Made by a program: the position numbers and the translations under genes. The notes beneath the pieces were generated by a model. It was not told where the DNA came from, searched no databases, and saw only the letters and a program-made list of their open reading frames with translations. From Harmonia axyridis (taxonomy: Eukaryota; Arthropoda; Insecta; Coleoptera; Coccinellidae): a stretch of 64,000 bases of DNA. Position 1 is the first letter of the stretch. Each line of letters starts with the position of its first letter. Shown here in pieces: positions 31,540-43,431 of this stretch. The stretch is from NCBI RefSeq assembly GCF_914767665.1, contig NC_059504.1:34379720-34443719 (forward strand), given 5' to 3'.

Positions 31540-32575
31540 ATCTGGGACACACCCTTAGCATCTCACCGGTATAGAAGGAAGTACTGAGTATCATCAATCA
31601 AAAACAGGTTTTGAGAATTGTTTAAACAGGGAGCTGAATATTTTTGAACAAATAGCATTACTGGTTAATTGTTTGAATTCCTTTCAGCTTTTACTTAAGA
31701 ATGAGACCCTTTTAGAGGTCTCGAAATTAGTCGTTCGAAATAAAGTTTGTTGGACGATAAGGATTTTTTCCAAATTCAAATTAATAGCTAATATATATAA
31801 TTCAATTTCATAATAAGAAATTATAAATGTAGCACATCCCAAAAATAGATCTCAGGGATATTTCAGAATCTGACCCCAACAATCGACCCGGATCAATTGA
31901 AAAATCACAGGAAACCCAAATGTCTGTTGGCCTGTGTTATTGTACTTAATTTTTGAAATCTTTATTATCACTAGAATCTAGACGTTACCTCTCGTTGAGG
32001 CATCCAGCATATGCATTTATGAAATTTCCGCTTCACATCTGTTCCATTTCCGTTCCATCTTGAAAACAGGAGTTTAAATACGGAAGGGAGGAACATAACG
32101 AACTTCAATTCAACATATATGTTAGCGAGGAACATAATAGGAGAAGATTTATATGTTGGAGTTTGAATCCTTTGTTGCAGAAACATTCAGCTCTGTTCTG
32201 AATGAAAGCTACAATGAATTATTCGTAACATATTTCTTTACATTGTCGAAAAGATGCTTTTTTGGTGAGCTGGTTAGCATTTGTAATGGCACAAATTACA
32301 TATGTGTGCTTCCTGTGTTCTAGGGTTTTGCGGTTTTGAGTATATAATTACGAATATAGAAATTACTACGGGACTCACAAATGGAGTAGAGGCTTCCAGA
32401 TTAGGAATTATTACCTATATTTCATTTCAACTATTAAATTTCAGTTGAGTTCTCACAAAGAATACAGAGTGTGCTCAATATTTCTTGCTTTATTGTTCTG
32501 CTCTCTACCTGAAGTCAATTGAGCTACCTTTAATAACATCATTTCCGCAAAATTTCGGAAAAATTGCAGAAATAT
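31540..32575. other. AT-rich non-coding sequence
   Basis: No domain-bearing frame or repeat recognised. Confidence 0.35.
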
Positions 32576-32578
32576 ACT

Positions 32579-33060
32579 AACTGACAAAGAAACTGCAACA
32601 CTCAGAAGTAGCTGTTTAAATTTCAATTTTTTTCAATAAAACATAGATACGAGTAGTATAGCAAGAAGTAAATGATTGAATTTGAAGAAAAAAATCGTTA
32701 AGGTTTTTTCATGTGAACAATTTTTGTTACTTGAATATTGTAGTATTTTAAGTTTTTTTAAATTTTACAACAAACCAGGTGACAAGAGCATAATGTACGC
32801 GGAATTTATCGCCAATCGCTAATTATTGGTCTACGGTAGGCGGGGTTGTCATTTCGAGAAATCGCTAACAGAAATTTAAATACTGTTGTTGTCAGGCGTG
32901 GTTTGAAAATGCCCAAAATCGAAGAAGAGTAGGCACTGGACGTCGAAGGAGCACAAATTAAGTTCAAAATCGACATCTAAGACTTATGGCCATTAGAGAC
33001 CGATTTGCGACAACTCGATCTTAGGTGGTTATCTACGATTGTCTAAACTGATAGCTACAC
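32579..33060 (+). pseudogene. Tc1-type element 5' fragment
   Basis: AACTGACAAAGAAACTGCAAC near 32579 looks like the terminal sequence of insect Tc1-type elements. Downstream, frames in 32820-33050 give FREIANRNLN-like, then AQNRRRVGTGRRRSTN, NRHLRLMAIRDRFATTRSL, which is the paired-like DNA-binding N-terminus of Tc1 transposases (RR.GTGR.R.TT...DR.I.L.A.RDR..T...L). The DDE catalytic part is absent and several stops occur. The 3' limit is unclear. Confidence 0.6.
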
Positions 33061-33946
33061 ATGTTTATTGCATATTGTCCTTATTTCTTTATCGATATGA
33101 TACCAGATGAAACACCTTCCGTGATGAAATGTGCATTATCCTTCGCACTGTCTAAGGGAGACACTGGAAAATCAGAAGCTCTAAACTTCTTACAGGTCTC
33201 ACAGAGGCCTGGGACAGTCCGAATATAAAAAACATTAAACATAAATGCCTCGAAAGGCGACAGGCAAATTTCTGCCATTTAATCCCCTTCTAGATCGGAA
33301 TAAAGCAGGATATGACTCGTATATTCCAAACAGCAGGTTAGTTTCAGTGAGTAAGACTCGACTTTTCACAAGGTAGTTCATTTGAGAGGACTCCCCCTGC
33401 TCCAACAAAAAAAGACATGAAGTCTTCGCGTGTTATATTATTCAAAGCGATGTAAATAAACGTTATCCGTACATCTTCTTATATCCCCGTATAATTCAGA
33501 ATATCTTTCAATCCTAGATTGTCATTTTTCTGGAATTTTAAAAAGCGGCGGTTCATCAGATTTTAACACAGTGACTACCTCGAGTCAAGTGATTTTGGCA
33601 CTGAAATTTACAAAATAGGAAGAATAATGTTTGATTGTATCATGAACGAATGACTCATGCAGATTTTTGAAAGAATTTGCCTGATACCTATGGTCTTCAT
33701 TCACAAAACAGACTTTGATTTTCATAAATTTATTTACTTTTCAAGAGTAACTAGTATGACGATAATAAATAAGCAGTGAACTTTATCTCAACAACATATA
33801 AAGAGGCAAATTTACAGATCTTACTCTCATTATTCATAATTATTATTATTCTCCAAACATTCGATTTATTCTACCGAAATGAATCTGCGTATATAATTTA
33901 CATATTGGAAGAAACTAATTCCAAAGGCCTTTTTTACTTCTTACTT
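33061..33946. other. Non-coding sequence
   Basis: Nothing recognised on either strand. Confidence 0.35.
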
Positions 33947-34306
33947 TTATAAAACCGAAGAAGCCCTCTGAACCATCTTAATTTTGTTACACGTATCATA
34001 ATTTTTGGCTAAGCTTTTTTGAGCCAAATGACTTAGGTGCGCTATATCTCTAGAGTTTACCGTGTTCTCTCCCGAGATCGCTGGTGGACTCATCAGTTGG
34101 GCTTGGGATATCCATCGATAACTGCCCAAGACAAACCCTCCACACCATCTTGGAGAGGTGACTCTGCACAAATTCTGGGATTCTTTATGAACCAACTGAT
34201 GCTTCGCTAGAGAGTAACGCGAAGCCAGCAACGCCACCTCTCGGGCATGCAGGGTTACTACAGATTGTATAAGAGAAGAACCGTCAGATTTCATTTTAGT
34301 TAGCAA
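33947..34306 (-). CDS. 119-codon open frame, unrecognised
   Basis: An uninterrupted frame from ATG 34306 to the stop at 33947. The product is rich in serine and alanine with LHAREVALLASRYSLAKHQ and CGGFVLGSYRWISQAQL segments. The underlying DNA is clearly less AT-rich than its surroundings, which is the only reason I list it. I see no known domain, signal peptide or convincing promoter, and it may be part of an unknown repeat rather than a gene. Confidence 0.2.
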   Translation of the reverse strand: MLTKMKSDGSSLIQSVVTLHAREVALLASRYSLAKHQLVHKESQNLCRVTSPRWCGGFVLGSYRWISQAQLMSPPAISGENTVNSRDIAHLSHLAQKSLAKNYDTCNKIKMVQRASSVL

Positions 34307-34309
34307 TTA

Positions 34310-35515
34310 AATTATTTCAAAATTTTACTGACTTTATGATTTATGATTCGAAGAAATCGCATTTTACATCTCTTGAAAACACTTTTGTTCAATATTCTCG
34401 ATGATCCCTTATGAATCCAGGATAATTCCACTTACAATACTTATATATAACAACCATAACTCTCCAATTTGATTATCGGAGGGTTGTTTACCTTGAACAT
34501 CATATTACCATGTACTATTTGCCCACCGAAGAGGAAACTTACTCGTCATCAATAACTAAAAAAAGAGAGTCAACCAATTTTTCTTGACTATTTTATCGTA
34601 CCTAGTACCTGTTTCATTGACCGAACCACTTGAGAAATTCGGAACATTTTCATTCCAAGGACAATGCACCATGTAAAAATCGTCAGGACCACAGCTCATC
34701 TGAATAAATAATAAAGATAATATTTATTTACTGAATATTCTTTAAGATATATTACGATAAAATGCTAGTTAGGTCGATAATACATTCTTAATGAATCTAA
34801 AACCCATTATGTAATATTCCACTCAGAAGCCCCAGCTCTTTATTTGTATGGAAGTTCAAAAGCATCAGACAATCTATTGTCTTGTGGAATTCCCTGGAAA
34901 TTACTCGAGAAATGAGTCAAATCAGACGAGATTTCCATGTTTATTTAGCATACACCTCTCACGTTCATAAGTAGAAAAGCTAGTTACCCCAATCCCTCAG
35001 TGGAGTGAAAGTCGAGATTTATGTTGGAAGTGGCAGACACAAGCTTCTTATTGAGTTTCTCCAGACATCATATAATGCTAATATTGATTCAATTCCATTA
35101 TGTAACTGAACAGGGTTACAACAATAACTCTGAAGACTTCGATGTAGGTATGGACGAAATTTTTCGAGACTTAACAGATTAGCCAAATATTCGAGCTTTA
35201 TAGTTATAGTATATGTGGTAAATAAGTTTTTTTTTTGACCCATCAAACTTACATGGGGAAGTTCATCTAGGCCTGGATATTATAATATGTTTCAATGTGT
35301 GGTTTTCAATATTCCTTGAAAATTGTTGAATAGATCTGCATTATGTGGCATATGTATTCTATTGCATAGCGTAATATCCTTGTTCGTTATGACCAAAAGA
35401 TGCGAGAGTTGCTTCTATATCCTCAACCTTTGCAGAATGGGTCGCTTCATTGGATTTGCGTCTTCAAAATATCTTTTTACTTTTTTGTGGGTTATCAACG
35501 GATCCAGGGTATATA
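34310..35515. other. AT-rich non-coding sequence
   Basis: No coding or repeat signal recognised. Confidence 0.35.
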
Positions 35516-35522
35516 ATGGTTT

Positions 35523-35880
35523 ATTGTGCAACAAGTAGGGAAAGTCCAACTTTTCTCGCGAGTGTGGAAATTTGTGCGGAAACACACGAGTGAGAAAAGG
35601 ACTTTCTCCACATGTTGAACACTATACTTTTCCCAAAACTGCACGAATTTCAATAATTCGAGTAATTGACTTGATTCAAATCAAAATGGCCTTCGTTGAC
35701 AGTAGGTGCTAATTTATTCCATAGAAACGACTCAAAAGCCCAATTTCATTGGTCTACCAAGCGAGGTTTGAGCAAAGTGCCGTGAGAAATAATAATTTCC
35801 ACAGTATGAGCAATACATAGTTTTGAAAATGAGTAAGCTATGAAGAATACACTACTTTTCATAGCAGTTGTAGGAAAAGG
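35523..35880 (+). repeat. ~350-bp dispersed repeat with palindromic head, copy 1
   Basis: Starts TTGTGCAACAAGTAGGGAAAG and soon continues with the mirror (GACTTTCTCCACATGTTGAAC), forming an imperfect terminal palindrome of about 100 bp. Then follow TGGCCTTCGTTGACAGTA, CGACTCAAAAGCCCAATTTC and TCATAGCAGTTGTAGGAAAA. A second copy in the same orientation is at 57585-57912. Confidence 0.85.
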
Positions 35881-35889
35881 GAATGTTTG

Positions 35890-37358
35890 AGAGCCTGAGA
35901 ACTTATAATATGATCATGCGCAAAGAACAACGAAAGGATTATTCACAAAAAAAAACAAAAAGAGGATAAAAGACATACCTCAAGAAGAAGTGCCAACCGT
36001 AGAATAGAACAACACTAGGAGGAAAACAACAAACAAACGGAAGCAACAACAGGAGCCAGCCGCCAAATTGTGTTCCTGGTAGGCAGACCTAGTTGGTTTT
36101 CGGACAAAACCCAACGTCAACACCTAGGCAGCTTCAGCTACCTGCGTGACATTCGAGTCTAGCAACAGCAACAACGAGAGGATTATTTGAAAAAACAAAG
36201 AAAAGGATGACGGACATCCTTCAAAGAAAAATGTCCATCATAACATAGGCACGTGTTTCGTGAGTTTGGCCCTCTTCAGCCTGTCGCATATTCGTGTTTT
36301 TGGTGAACAGACCCAGTGAGTTTCCGAGAAACAGGTATACAGCTATCTGCATGACAGGTACAGTCGTTATTCTTTTCTTTTTTTTTTTAATAGTCTGTCA
36401 AATCATACACAAAAACCATTGAAACTACTGATGCAGCTATAAAAAAACATCCGTTTCAAATAATATTCTGTAGTTGATTTTGTACTGGTATCGAATCTGT
36501 GTAAGTGTTCGCCTCATAACAAACAGCGCAATAAGTAAAGCGCTCGAACACTGAAGGAATATTTCGAAATTCTCACGAAAATTTAAGCAAACAATTTGAA
36601 TTAATTTGAAGCATTTTTACTTATAGCCATAGAATTCAGAAGCGGAAGTATCTTTTATACGGCTTCAGACATCCAGGGGCTAGGATTAGGATGGGTATTC
36701 GCTAGTGATTCCATCGAAGTCATCAACACTTTTCCACTACATGAAAAACATCAACACATGAAAAATAATGATCCGAATAGTGTGACGAAAATCGTATCAG
36801 CCAGTGTAACCGTAACGATAATGAAGGAAATTTTTTGGCAACCTCTCGAAAAACATTTCTGCGGAAATTCCCCGATGAAATAGATGAATAGGATCGAATC
36901 TAGACATGTTACGGTCAATAACCATCTAGACCACCGAATATCGGAAAAAATAAACGACCGGAACCTTCTCTTCCCCTCTTCCCCTAGCCGAAGACGCCAT
37001 AATCAATTTACCGACTCAAATGAATTTCGTTCCTTCCGTGAAGAAAAAAGGCAGCGGGATTCAGGCCTCTTTCATCCCAGGGACGTTAAGCCTCACCAAC
37101 CAAGTTTCTAATCGGTTTAGTTGTGCGGTATTGAATTTCACAACAAGCAGTGTTAATATCATGTTTTGCAGTTCAAGTAGGATTAATGATGCCTGTAACT
37201 ACCTTGAAACAAATATTACAGGAGAGGAGTCGGGTTCAGGTCGGAACTGGGACTTTGTCAACGAACATATTAGGCCGAATCGGCCTGGTTTGAGCGGTAA
37301 GATGTACTTCAAAGCTTTGAATGTGGGCGGGTGATTGAAAATCTGCATTCTATCAGTA
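35890..37358. other. Non-coding sequence
   Basis: Contains a compositionally A/C/G-mixed stretch at 35940-36360 (GGAAAACAACAAACAAACGG, two partly similar AAAGGAT.. segments near 35934 and 36178) but nothing assignable. Frames at 36884-37334 have no known domain. Confidence 0.35.
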
Positions 37359-37360
37359 TA

Positions 37361-37645
37361 GGGTGTCCCAAATTCAATGATCACTGGAAGCATCTCGAGA
37401 ACTATAAAAAAAATCTTCAAGGATCCCCGATCTCTTTTTTCGATATAATGATATATCAAAAAGCAAATCATATGTATTTTGATTCCTTCTCAATGAGTAT
37501 TTTTCATTTGTTTCGAGATTTGATTCATTTTGCGACCAGTATATACATAATTGTATTCAATTTGTATGTCGTATGTCCCTTGAAAAAAACAACTCTCCTC
37601 TATATCTGTAAAAGTATTAATTTATAATTGAATGGTACACCCTTT
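37361..37645. repeat. Possible short TIR element (MITE-like)
   Basis: TATAGGGTGTCCCAAATTC at the left and TGGTACACCCTTTATAT at the right are loosely inverted (GGGTGTxCCA). About 285 bp, no coding capacity. Confidence 0.4.
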
Positions 37646-37654
37646 ATATGAAAT

Positions 37655-37860
37655 TAATAATAAAAGTTATAAAAGGCCTTTATTGACAATAAAAGAAATA
37701 TATGATTCACAAAAGAAGATAAATTATAATCCATAAGCTGAGATCAGGTGGGTGTAAACCCTCTGTTCTTCCACTCAAACCCTGAAGAAAATATAACAAT
37801 GAAGTATTACTGTTTGATGTTGGTCAGAGGCTTATCAGATCAGAATTGATTATTTATTCG
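37655..37860 (-). pseudogene. LINE 3' end fragment
   Basis: On the minus strand it ends CAATAAAGGCCTTTTATAAC and resembles the 3' UTR of the LINE at 51.95-53.4 kb: both share GGCCTTTATT near the end and a CTTCCACT(C/T)AA.CCCT phrase about 100-170 bp inside. No coding part remains. Confidence 0.45.
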
Positions 37861-37862
37861 TA

Positions 37863-39550
37863 AGTAATTGCACAAGTGCATCAAAATTATCGATAATTTT
37901 GCATGACAGCGTGTTGTCATGGATATTTCCCTCCTGTCAAAAATGCTATGTATATGTGTAGGATCCAGTTACTTATTGTTTCCCTGTCAATAATTGCGAT
38001 GGTCAACCGGATGCTTGGAGACCTATTAGTTTCTTTTAGTGTCGAGGGCATGACAGTTTCAATTGATTTACAGGGAACGAATCGTTATTGTACATAAGGT
38101 AAAAAGGATGTGTTATTCTTCGAGGTGTCGAAGATATGTCAAGAGTTGTAAATCTTGAAGATATTTATTGGGGGGTTGATAAGGTTCGAAGACAACACGG
38201 TCGTGCCAGATGGTTACATCTGTCTTCTCGGGTTCTAGTCCTTCTAGAATATTCGATTTCCAGGAATCCGCGAAGATCTTTGGGGGCGGTACGGCAAAAG
38301 CCCTTATTGGACTAGGGGGATGGTACCTTCCCCTAAGGGTGTGGCCAAGACGAAGGAAGGGATATTCGAGACAGGGTAGTTCCAATCAGCAGAGAAGACA
38401 GTTCAAATTAAGCCGAAGACGGAGACAGTTCAAATTAAGCCGAAGACGGAGACAGTTCAGATTAAACCGAAGACGGGTACAGATTAACTTAAGTCGAAGA
38501 CGAGAACAAGTTCGGTCGGTCAACTTAAGACGTACGACGTGAAGACGGTTCGCGGACTAGATTAAGAAGAGTCGCGAACAAATCAAAGACGAGACGACCG
38601 AAAACTTGAAGTACGACGAAGACGTGACAAACGAAGACGTTTCGAGTAATTAAACTAGAGTTAAAGACGAAATTCAGTACCGTAGTGAGAAACTTGTTAA
38701 TTAAGACGTAATTAGGATCTTCTCAATACTGAGTTTGTACTGTTTAATTGTGGCTTTGTAAATAGATGTAAATAATTCAAAAGAGTTTAATTATTGCAAA
38801 TCCAACAAAGTCACGGAGAAAAAGACGAAAGGCCAGGTAATCGAATCATACCTCTACACGATCGATTAACCAAGCCTACATATGGAGAACAATTATCGAA
38901 AATTACAGCGATAATTGCATTGTAGGAAGCGAAACAGCTCTGTGATAATTGTTCTGTTCATAGATGTATAGTTTCTATGCATCTTACACAGTTCGAATCT
39001 ATGGCAATTCCATTCTACATCAGTTTGAAAAGTGATGTAACAGTTTATTCGGGGAATATTCCCCCGAATTACACTCGTACATCAAAATGCTCTCCACCTT
39101 CGGTGTCGGGCTCTTTCTCCAAAAATGAAAATGAACTCATGCAGTTTTTATGACAACACGCAGTCATGCAAAATTATCGGTAATTTTGATGCACTTGTGC
39201 AATTACTTAGGAAAACTGCATGAGTTCATTTGAGGGCTCTTTCTCCAAAAATGAAAATGACCCAATGCAGTTTTTCAAAGAAAACACGCTGGAATGCGAA
39301 ATTATCTGGTCATTTTGATGCACGAGTGTAATTCGGGAGAATATTTCAAGAATAAACTTTTACATCACTTTTCAAACTGATGTAGAATGGAATTGCCATA
39401 GATTCGAACTGTGTAAGATGCATAGAAACTATGCATCTATGAACAGTGCAATTATCGCAGGGCTGTTTCGCTTCCTACAATGCAATTATCGCTGTAATTT
39501 TCGATAATTGTTTTCCATAAACATAGAATTTTTGACAGGAGGGAAATATT
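37863..39550. repeat. Complex foldback region with 22-bp perfect inverted ends
   Basis: The 22 bases 37923-37944 (ATATTTCCCTCCTGTCAAAA plus AT) are exactly inverted at 39528-39549. Between them, 38870-39105 and about 39300-39520 form long inverted arms (GCGATAATTGCATTGTAGG, GATGTATAGTTTCTATGCATC, TCCATTCTACATCAGTTTG and complements). Two tandem ~127-bp units start GGGCTCTTTCTCCAAAAATG at 39107 and 39234. A further segment, 37863-37912, is the complement of 39165-39215. The core holds the GAC-rich repeat 38380-38720. It looks like a foldback element or several nested ones. Confidence 0.6.
38380..38720 (+). repeat. GAC/GAAGACG-rich repeat, copy 2, with 27-bp tandem units
   Basis: About three tandem 27-bp units (ACAGTTCAAATTAAGCCGAA plus GACGGAG) at 38400-38480 give a nine-residue periodic frame rich in arginine (QFKLSRRRR). 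The following sequence is dense in GAAGACG and GACGAGACGACCGAA and matches the complement of 31290-31510. Confidence 0.65.
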
Positions 39551-39559
39551 CGGTATAAA

Positions 39560-40485
39560 AACAACATACCTGAGTTTTGGATAACTCATTCCATCGAGGA
39601 TATTAATTTACACAATTAAATTCTAACGGAACTTCGTTCTACTATTATGCAACAAATTTCGGTTTGATCGTATTTTTGAAATTAGCCAGGCAAAAAACTA
39701 ATTTTGCCAATTAACGAACACACCCGAGATATTCGGACAACAAAGCTTTGGCTCATTTTGTTCGCTAGTTATTATTGTGTATATGCCGACACAAGGAAAG
39801 AACTGAAATTATTTCGAACTCTCATTTTTCATCACTGATCCCAACCTAATAATTTACGAAAATACTAAAATAAAAAAACAAGCATATGATTTAAAGTTAT
39901 TGACCTTGTGATTCCGAAGGCCAACGTAAATAAAACACACTTTAATTCAAACTATCAATCATATTTTATTGCAATATAATGTTTGGTCCTTGCCGTTATG
40001 TGTGGAATGAACCATCATTTGATTTCCGAAATGTGATGCTTTATTTTCCAGTAGTGTTATTATCTACCCGTTTTTCATTTTTGATTGGAATTATTTCAAT
40101 ATTATGATGTAACAATCCATTTACCGATAGCATAATTTTTAATTGTTAAAAATGAGTTTGAATAATATTTTGGCTTCTGAATGAATTTATTCTATTTTTG
40201 TTTTTTGTTGTATATCGCATACTGGTTAGTGCCTCAGAGATTTATTTGTATAGCTAATATTTCAGAATGAACTATTTTTATTGAACCTATGAATGAATTA
40301 TTTCTAATCGATAAGCTATCATCACCAAGACACTGCATTGTCATTGAAGTCGCGAATGAATATTTTAATTTTTTGTATAATTATTCTTTAAAATTGTGTC
40401 TTTCGTTGTTTATGACAAATGAACGTTAATTTCAATAAATTGTTTTTCATTTTCCTTTTATTTTTTGGTTGAATGTGAGTTTGGA
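39560..40485. other. AT-rich non-coding sequence
   Basis: Nothing recognised. Confidence 0.35.
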
Positions 40486-40490
40486 ATATA

Positions 40491-41428
40491 ACAGTTTTTT
40501 TTTCGAGGTATATAACTTTAAGTTGGCATTACTGTTCAAGATGGCGACCGATTTTAGAGCTGTCAAGTAATTTATTCTCAGTTTGGTTTGTCAATTCATC
40601 ATGAAGAGACTCACGTCTGAACAATGCTTGCAAATAATTTAATTTAATTTCGAAAATAATGGTTCTGTGTGGAATACGTATCGCGCACTACGTCCATTTC
40701 ATTTTGTTTAGCGATGAAGCGCACTTCTGGTTGAATGGTTACGTCAACAAACAAAACTGCCGCATTTGGAGTGAAGCTAATCCTCAAGTATATGTCGAAA
40801 CATCGTTACATCCAGAAACACTGACTGTTTGGTGCGCTTTATGGGCTGGTGGAATCATTGGTCCGTATTTCTTCAAAAACGATAATCGCCAGAACGTTAC
40901 AGTCAATGGTGATCGGTATAGAGCCATGATTACTAACTTTTTCATTCCTGAATTGAACAACTATGATGTCCAGGAGCTGTGGTTCCAACAAGACGGCGCA
41001 ACATGTCACACAGCTCGTGCCACAATTCATTTATTGAAAGACACGTTTGGTAACCGCCGAATTTCACGTTGTGGACCTGTGAATTGACCTCCAAGATCTT
41101 GTGATTTAACACCGCTAGACTACTTTATGTGGGGCTATGTAAAGTCATTGGTCTATGCGGATAAGTCACAAACCCTTGACCATTTGGAAAATAACATTCG
41201 CCGTGTTATTGCCGATATACGGCCACAAATGTTGGAAAAAGTAATCGAAAACTGGACGTCCAGATTGGACTACATCCGAGCCAGCCGTGGAGGTCATATG
41301 CCAGAAATCATATTTAAAATGTAATGCCACAAGATTATCTTGCGGATAAATAAAATTCATGTCAATCGAATAATCCGTCGTTGCTTTATTGCAATTCAAA
41401 GTTCTATAGCTCTAAAAAAAACACCCTT
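40491..41428 (+). mobile_element. DD41D element, copy 2, internally deleted
   Basis: Ends ACAGTTTTTTTTTCGAGGTA and the complement of AAGGGTGTTTTTTTTAGAG. TA precedes the left end (40489-40490); the right flank is CA, so the duplication is damaged. Relative to copy 1 about 360 bp are missing between CGCGCACTACGTCC (40685) and ATTTTGTTTAGCGATG (40700). The rest of the transposase, including all three catalytic aspartates, is nearly continuous. Confidence 0.9.
40600..41324 (+). pseudogene. DD41D transposase, deleted and stopped
   Basis: After the start (ATGAAGAGACTCACG, 40600) a TAA falls at about 40638, and the DNA-binding and linker region after YRALRP is deleted. From 40700 the frame reads FSDEAHFWLNGYVNKQNCRI, TVWCALWAGGIIGPYFFKND, ELWFQQDGATCHTARATI, then a TGA near 41086 (where tryptophan is expected), and PLDYFMWGYVKSLVYADK to EIIFKM. 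Several sites broken in copy 1 are intact here, so the three copies together define the ancestral coding sequence without my writing it out. Confidence 0.88.
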
Positions 41429-41429
41429 C

Positions 41430-42078
41430 AGAATCGAGAAAATTATTCATTTCACTTTAATGCGTGCAATTTGTCAGCTGTTGCGTCTGTTGTCTCTGTT
41501 CTGCCTTCTGTTTATTTTCATGGAAAAATAAAAACACATTTACCTTAAAAAGTCAGTTTTGAGATAGCATCAATCGCGATCACATCTGTATCCATAATCA
41601 ATCATTAATATAATTTACGTCTTTCATTCCTCGTTTCATTCGTATCGGTTGAATCCTGAAAACTAGCATCTTTCTTGATTCAATTCAATTAGATTTGATC
41701 TTAGAAATTCGTTTTCTGCTTGCCTGAGTTTTGGTCATATCGAAACCAATTTCAATACATAGTGTCGATTTGAAGTCTTGTTACCAGTGACATGTTTTAT
41801 AGAAACCACAAAGATAATTGTTACCCTTTTAACTCTGAGCAGTAATCATCACCAGTATTCTTCATGTCCATGATGGTTTGCCAAACTGGATCACGCTGTT
41901 CATGGTCATTGGGGGTCCCCAAGATCCAAAATCCATGTTAACATAACTTGCTGATAAAGGTAAGCTTAATATTCTTATCGTTTATCTCTTCATTTAAAAC
42001 AAATCAAATTTATTCTGATTCCAATTACATGGTGCCTACGTACAAAGTCAAACTGACAAAATAAATACTTCCCAAAAT
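41430..42078. other. Non-coding sequence
   Basis: No recognised feature. Confidence 0.35.
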
Positions 42079-42079
42079 A

Positions 42080-42498
42080 ATAAAGAAACCCGCACACAAT
42101 CACAGTTATTAAATTAAGTTAAAGGCGATTCTGCTCTCGAATAAACTGGTCAGTCGATTCTTGAAAGAATTCACCGAACTTGCACAAACAACACTATTTG
42201 GAAAGGTCTCCCACTATGCCTAGGTGTTGCAATTTATGCAGAATGCGACGATATGGGACCCGGTCGAACGCCTTGGAAAAGTCCAAATTCCTTCATAGGA
42301 ATACCTCGATCCATGGATCAAGTCCAATCATTAAGGTGGCACAGTAAATTGGTCATTGTGGAATGACCGGGAATAAATCCATGTTGTCCACGAGGTTAAG
42401 AAGCTGCCCACTCACAATTCTCTCCAAGACCTTGGATACCGAAGAGATAAGGCTTATGGGCCTGTAATTATTGGGCGATAACTTGTCTCATTTAGGTA
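42080..42498 (-). pseudogene. LINE RT fragment, interrupted by DD41D copy 3
   Basis: Minus-strand frames give DKLSPNNYRPISLISSVSKV and LERIVSGQLLN (RT finger blocks), a broken middle (CATLMIGLDPWIEV), and DFSKAFDRVPYRRILHKLQH with the first catalytic Asp of the palm. The protein is cut by the DD41D insertion just upstream of DKLSP; beyond the insertion, at about 43426-43500, LPKDWLKAS in another frame is the expected preceding block, so the insertion splits this LINE. YADD and C-terminus are absent. Confidence 0.7.
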
Positions 42499-43423
42499 AA
42501 GGGTGTTTTTTTTAGAGCTATAGAACTTTGAATTGCCATAAAACAACGATGGATTATTCGATTGACATGAATTTTATTTATCCGCAAGATAATCTTGGGG
42601 CATTTTAAATATGATTTCTGGCATATGTCCGCCACGGCTGGCTCGGATGTAGTCCAATCTGGACGTCCAATTTTCGATGACTTTTTCCAACCTTTGTGAC
42701 CGTATATCGGCAATAACACGGCGAATGTTGTCTTACAAATGGTCAAGGGTTTTTGGCTTATCCGCATAGACCAATGACTTTACATAGCCCCACAGAAAAT
42801 AGTCTAGCGGTGTTGAATCCCAAGATCTTGGAGGCCATTTCACATGTCCAAAACGTCAAATTAGGCGGTCACCAAACGTGTTTTTCAATAAATCGATTGT
42901 GGCACGAGCTGTGTGACATGTTGCGCCGTCTTGTTGGGACCACAGCTCCTGGACATCATGGTTGTTCAATTAAAGAATGAAAAAAATAGTAATCATGGCT
43001 CTATACCGAGCACCATTGACTGTAACGTTCTGGCCATCATCGTTTTTGAAGAAGTACGGACCAATGATTCCACCAGCCCATAAAGCGCACCAAACAGTCA
43101 GTTTTTCTGGATGTAACGGTGTTTCGACATACACTTGAGTATTAGCTTCACTCCAAATGCGGCAGTTTTGTTTGTTGACGTAGCCAATCAACCAGAAGTG
43201 CGCTTCATCACTAATGAACGTAGTGCGCGAAACGTATTCCGCACAAAACCATTATTTTCGAAATGAAATTGCACTATTTGCAAGAGTTTTTCAGGCGTGA
43301 GTCTATTCATGATGAATTGCCAAACCAAACTGAGAATAAATCACTTGACAGCTGTTGAATCGGTCGCCATCTTGAACAGTAATGCCAACTTAAAGTTATA
43401 CACCTCGAAAAAAAAACACCCGT
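42499..43423 (-). mobile_element. DD41D element, copy 3, internally deleted, reverse strand
   Basis: Ends AAGGGTGTTTTTTTTAGAG (left, 42499) and the complement of ACGGGTGTTTTTTTTTCGAG, with TA at 42497-42498 and 43424-43425. Its internal deletion has nearly the same borders as that in copy 2 (CGCGCACTACGT joined to TCATTAGTGATGAAG on the coding strand). The insertion lies inside a LINE RT domain. Confidence 0.9.
42590..43314 (-). pseudogene. DD41D transposase, deleted and frameshifted
   Basis: Minus-strand pieces read MIGYVNKQNCRIWSEANTQ, TVWCALWAGGIIGPYFFKND, then frame changes near 42970; the downstream WFQQDGATCHTA-equivalent and the RT-like GYVKSLVYADK-equivalent can be read in other frames, and the C-terminus KSYLKCP replaces EIIFKM after indels. 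The first catalytic Asp region is close to the deletion junction (SDEAHFW reads from AGTGATGAAGCGCAC). Confidence 0.8.
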
Positions 43424-43431
43424 TATAACCG

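Noticed and set aside
34060..34100. CTGATGAGTCC on the minus strand as hammerhead core
   Set aside because: No GAAA box follows the would-be stem II.
38210..38542. Arginine-rich 110-codon frame
   Set aside because: Its periodicity is the 27-bp tandem DNA repeat; no evidence of a real protein.
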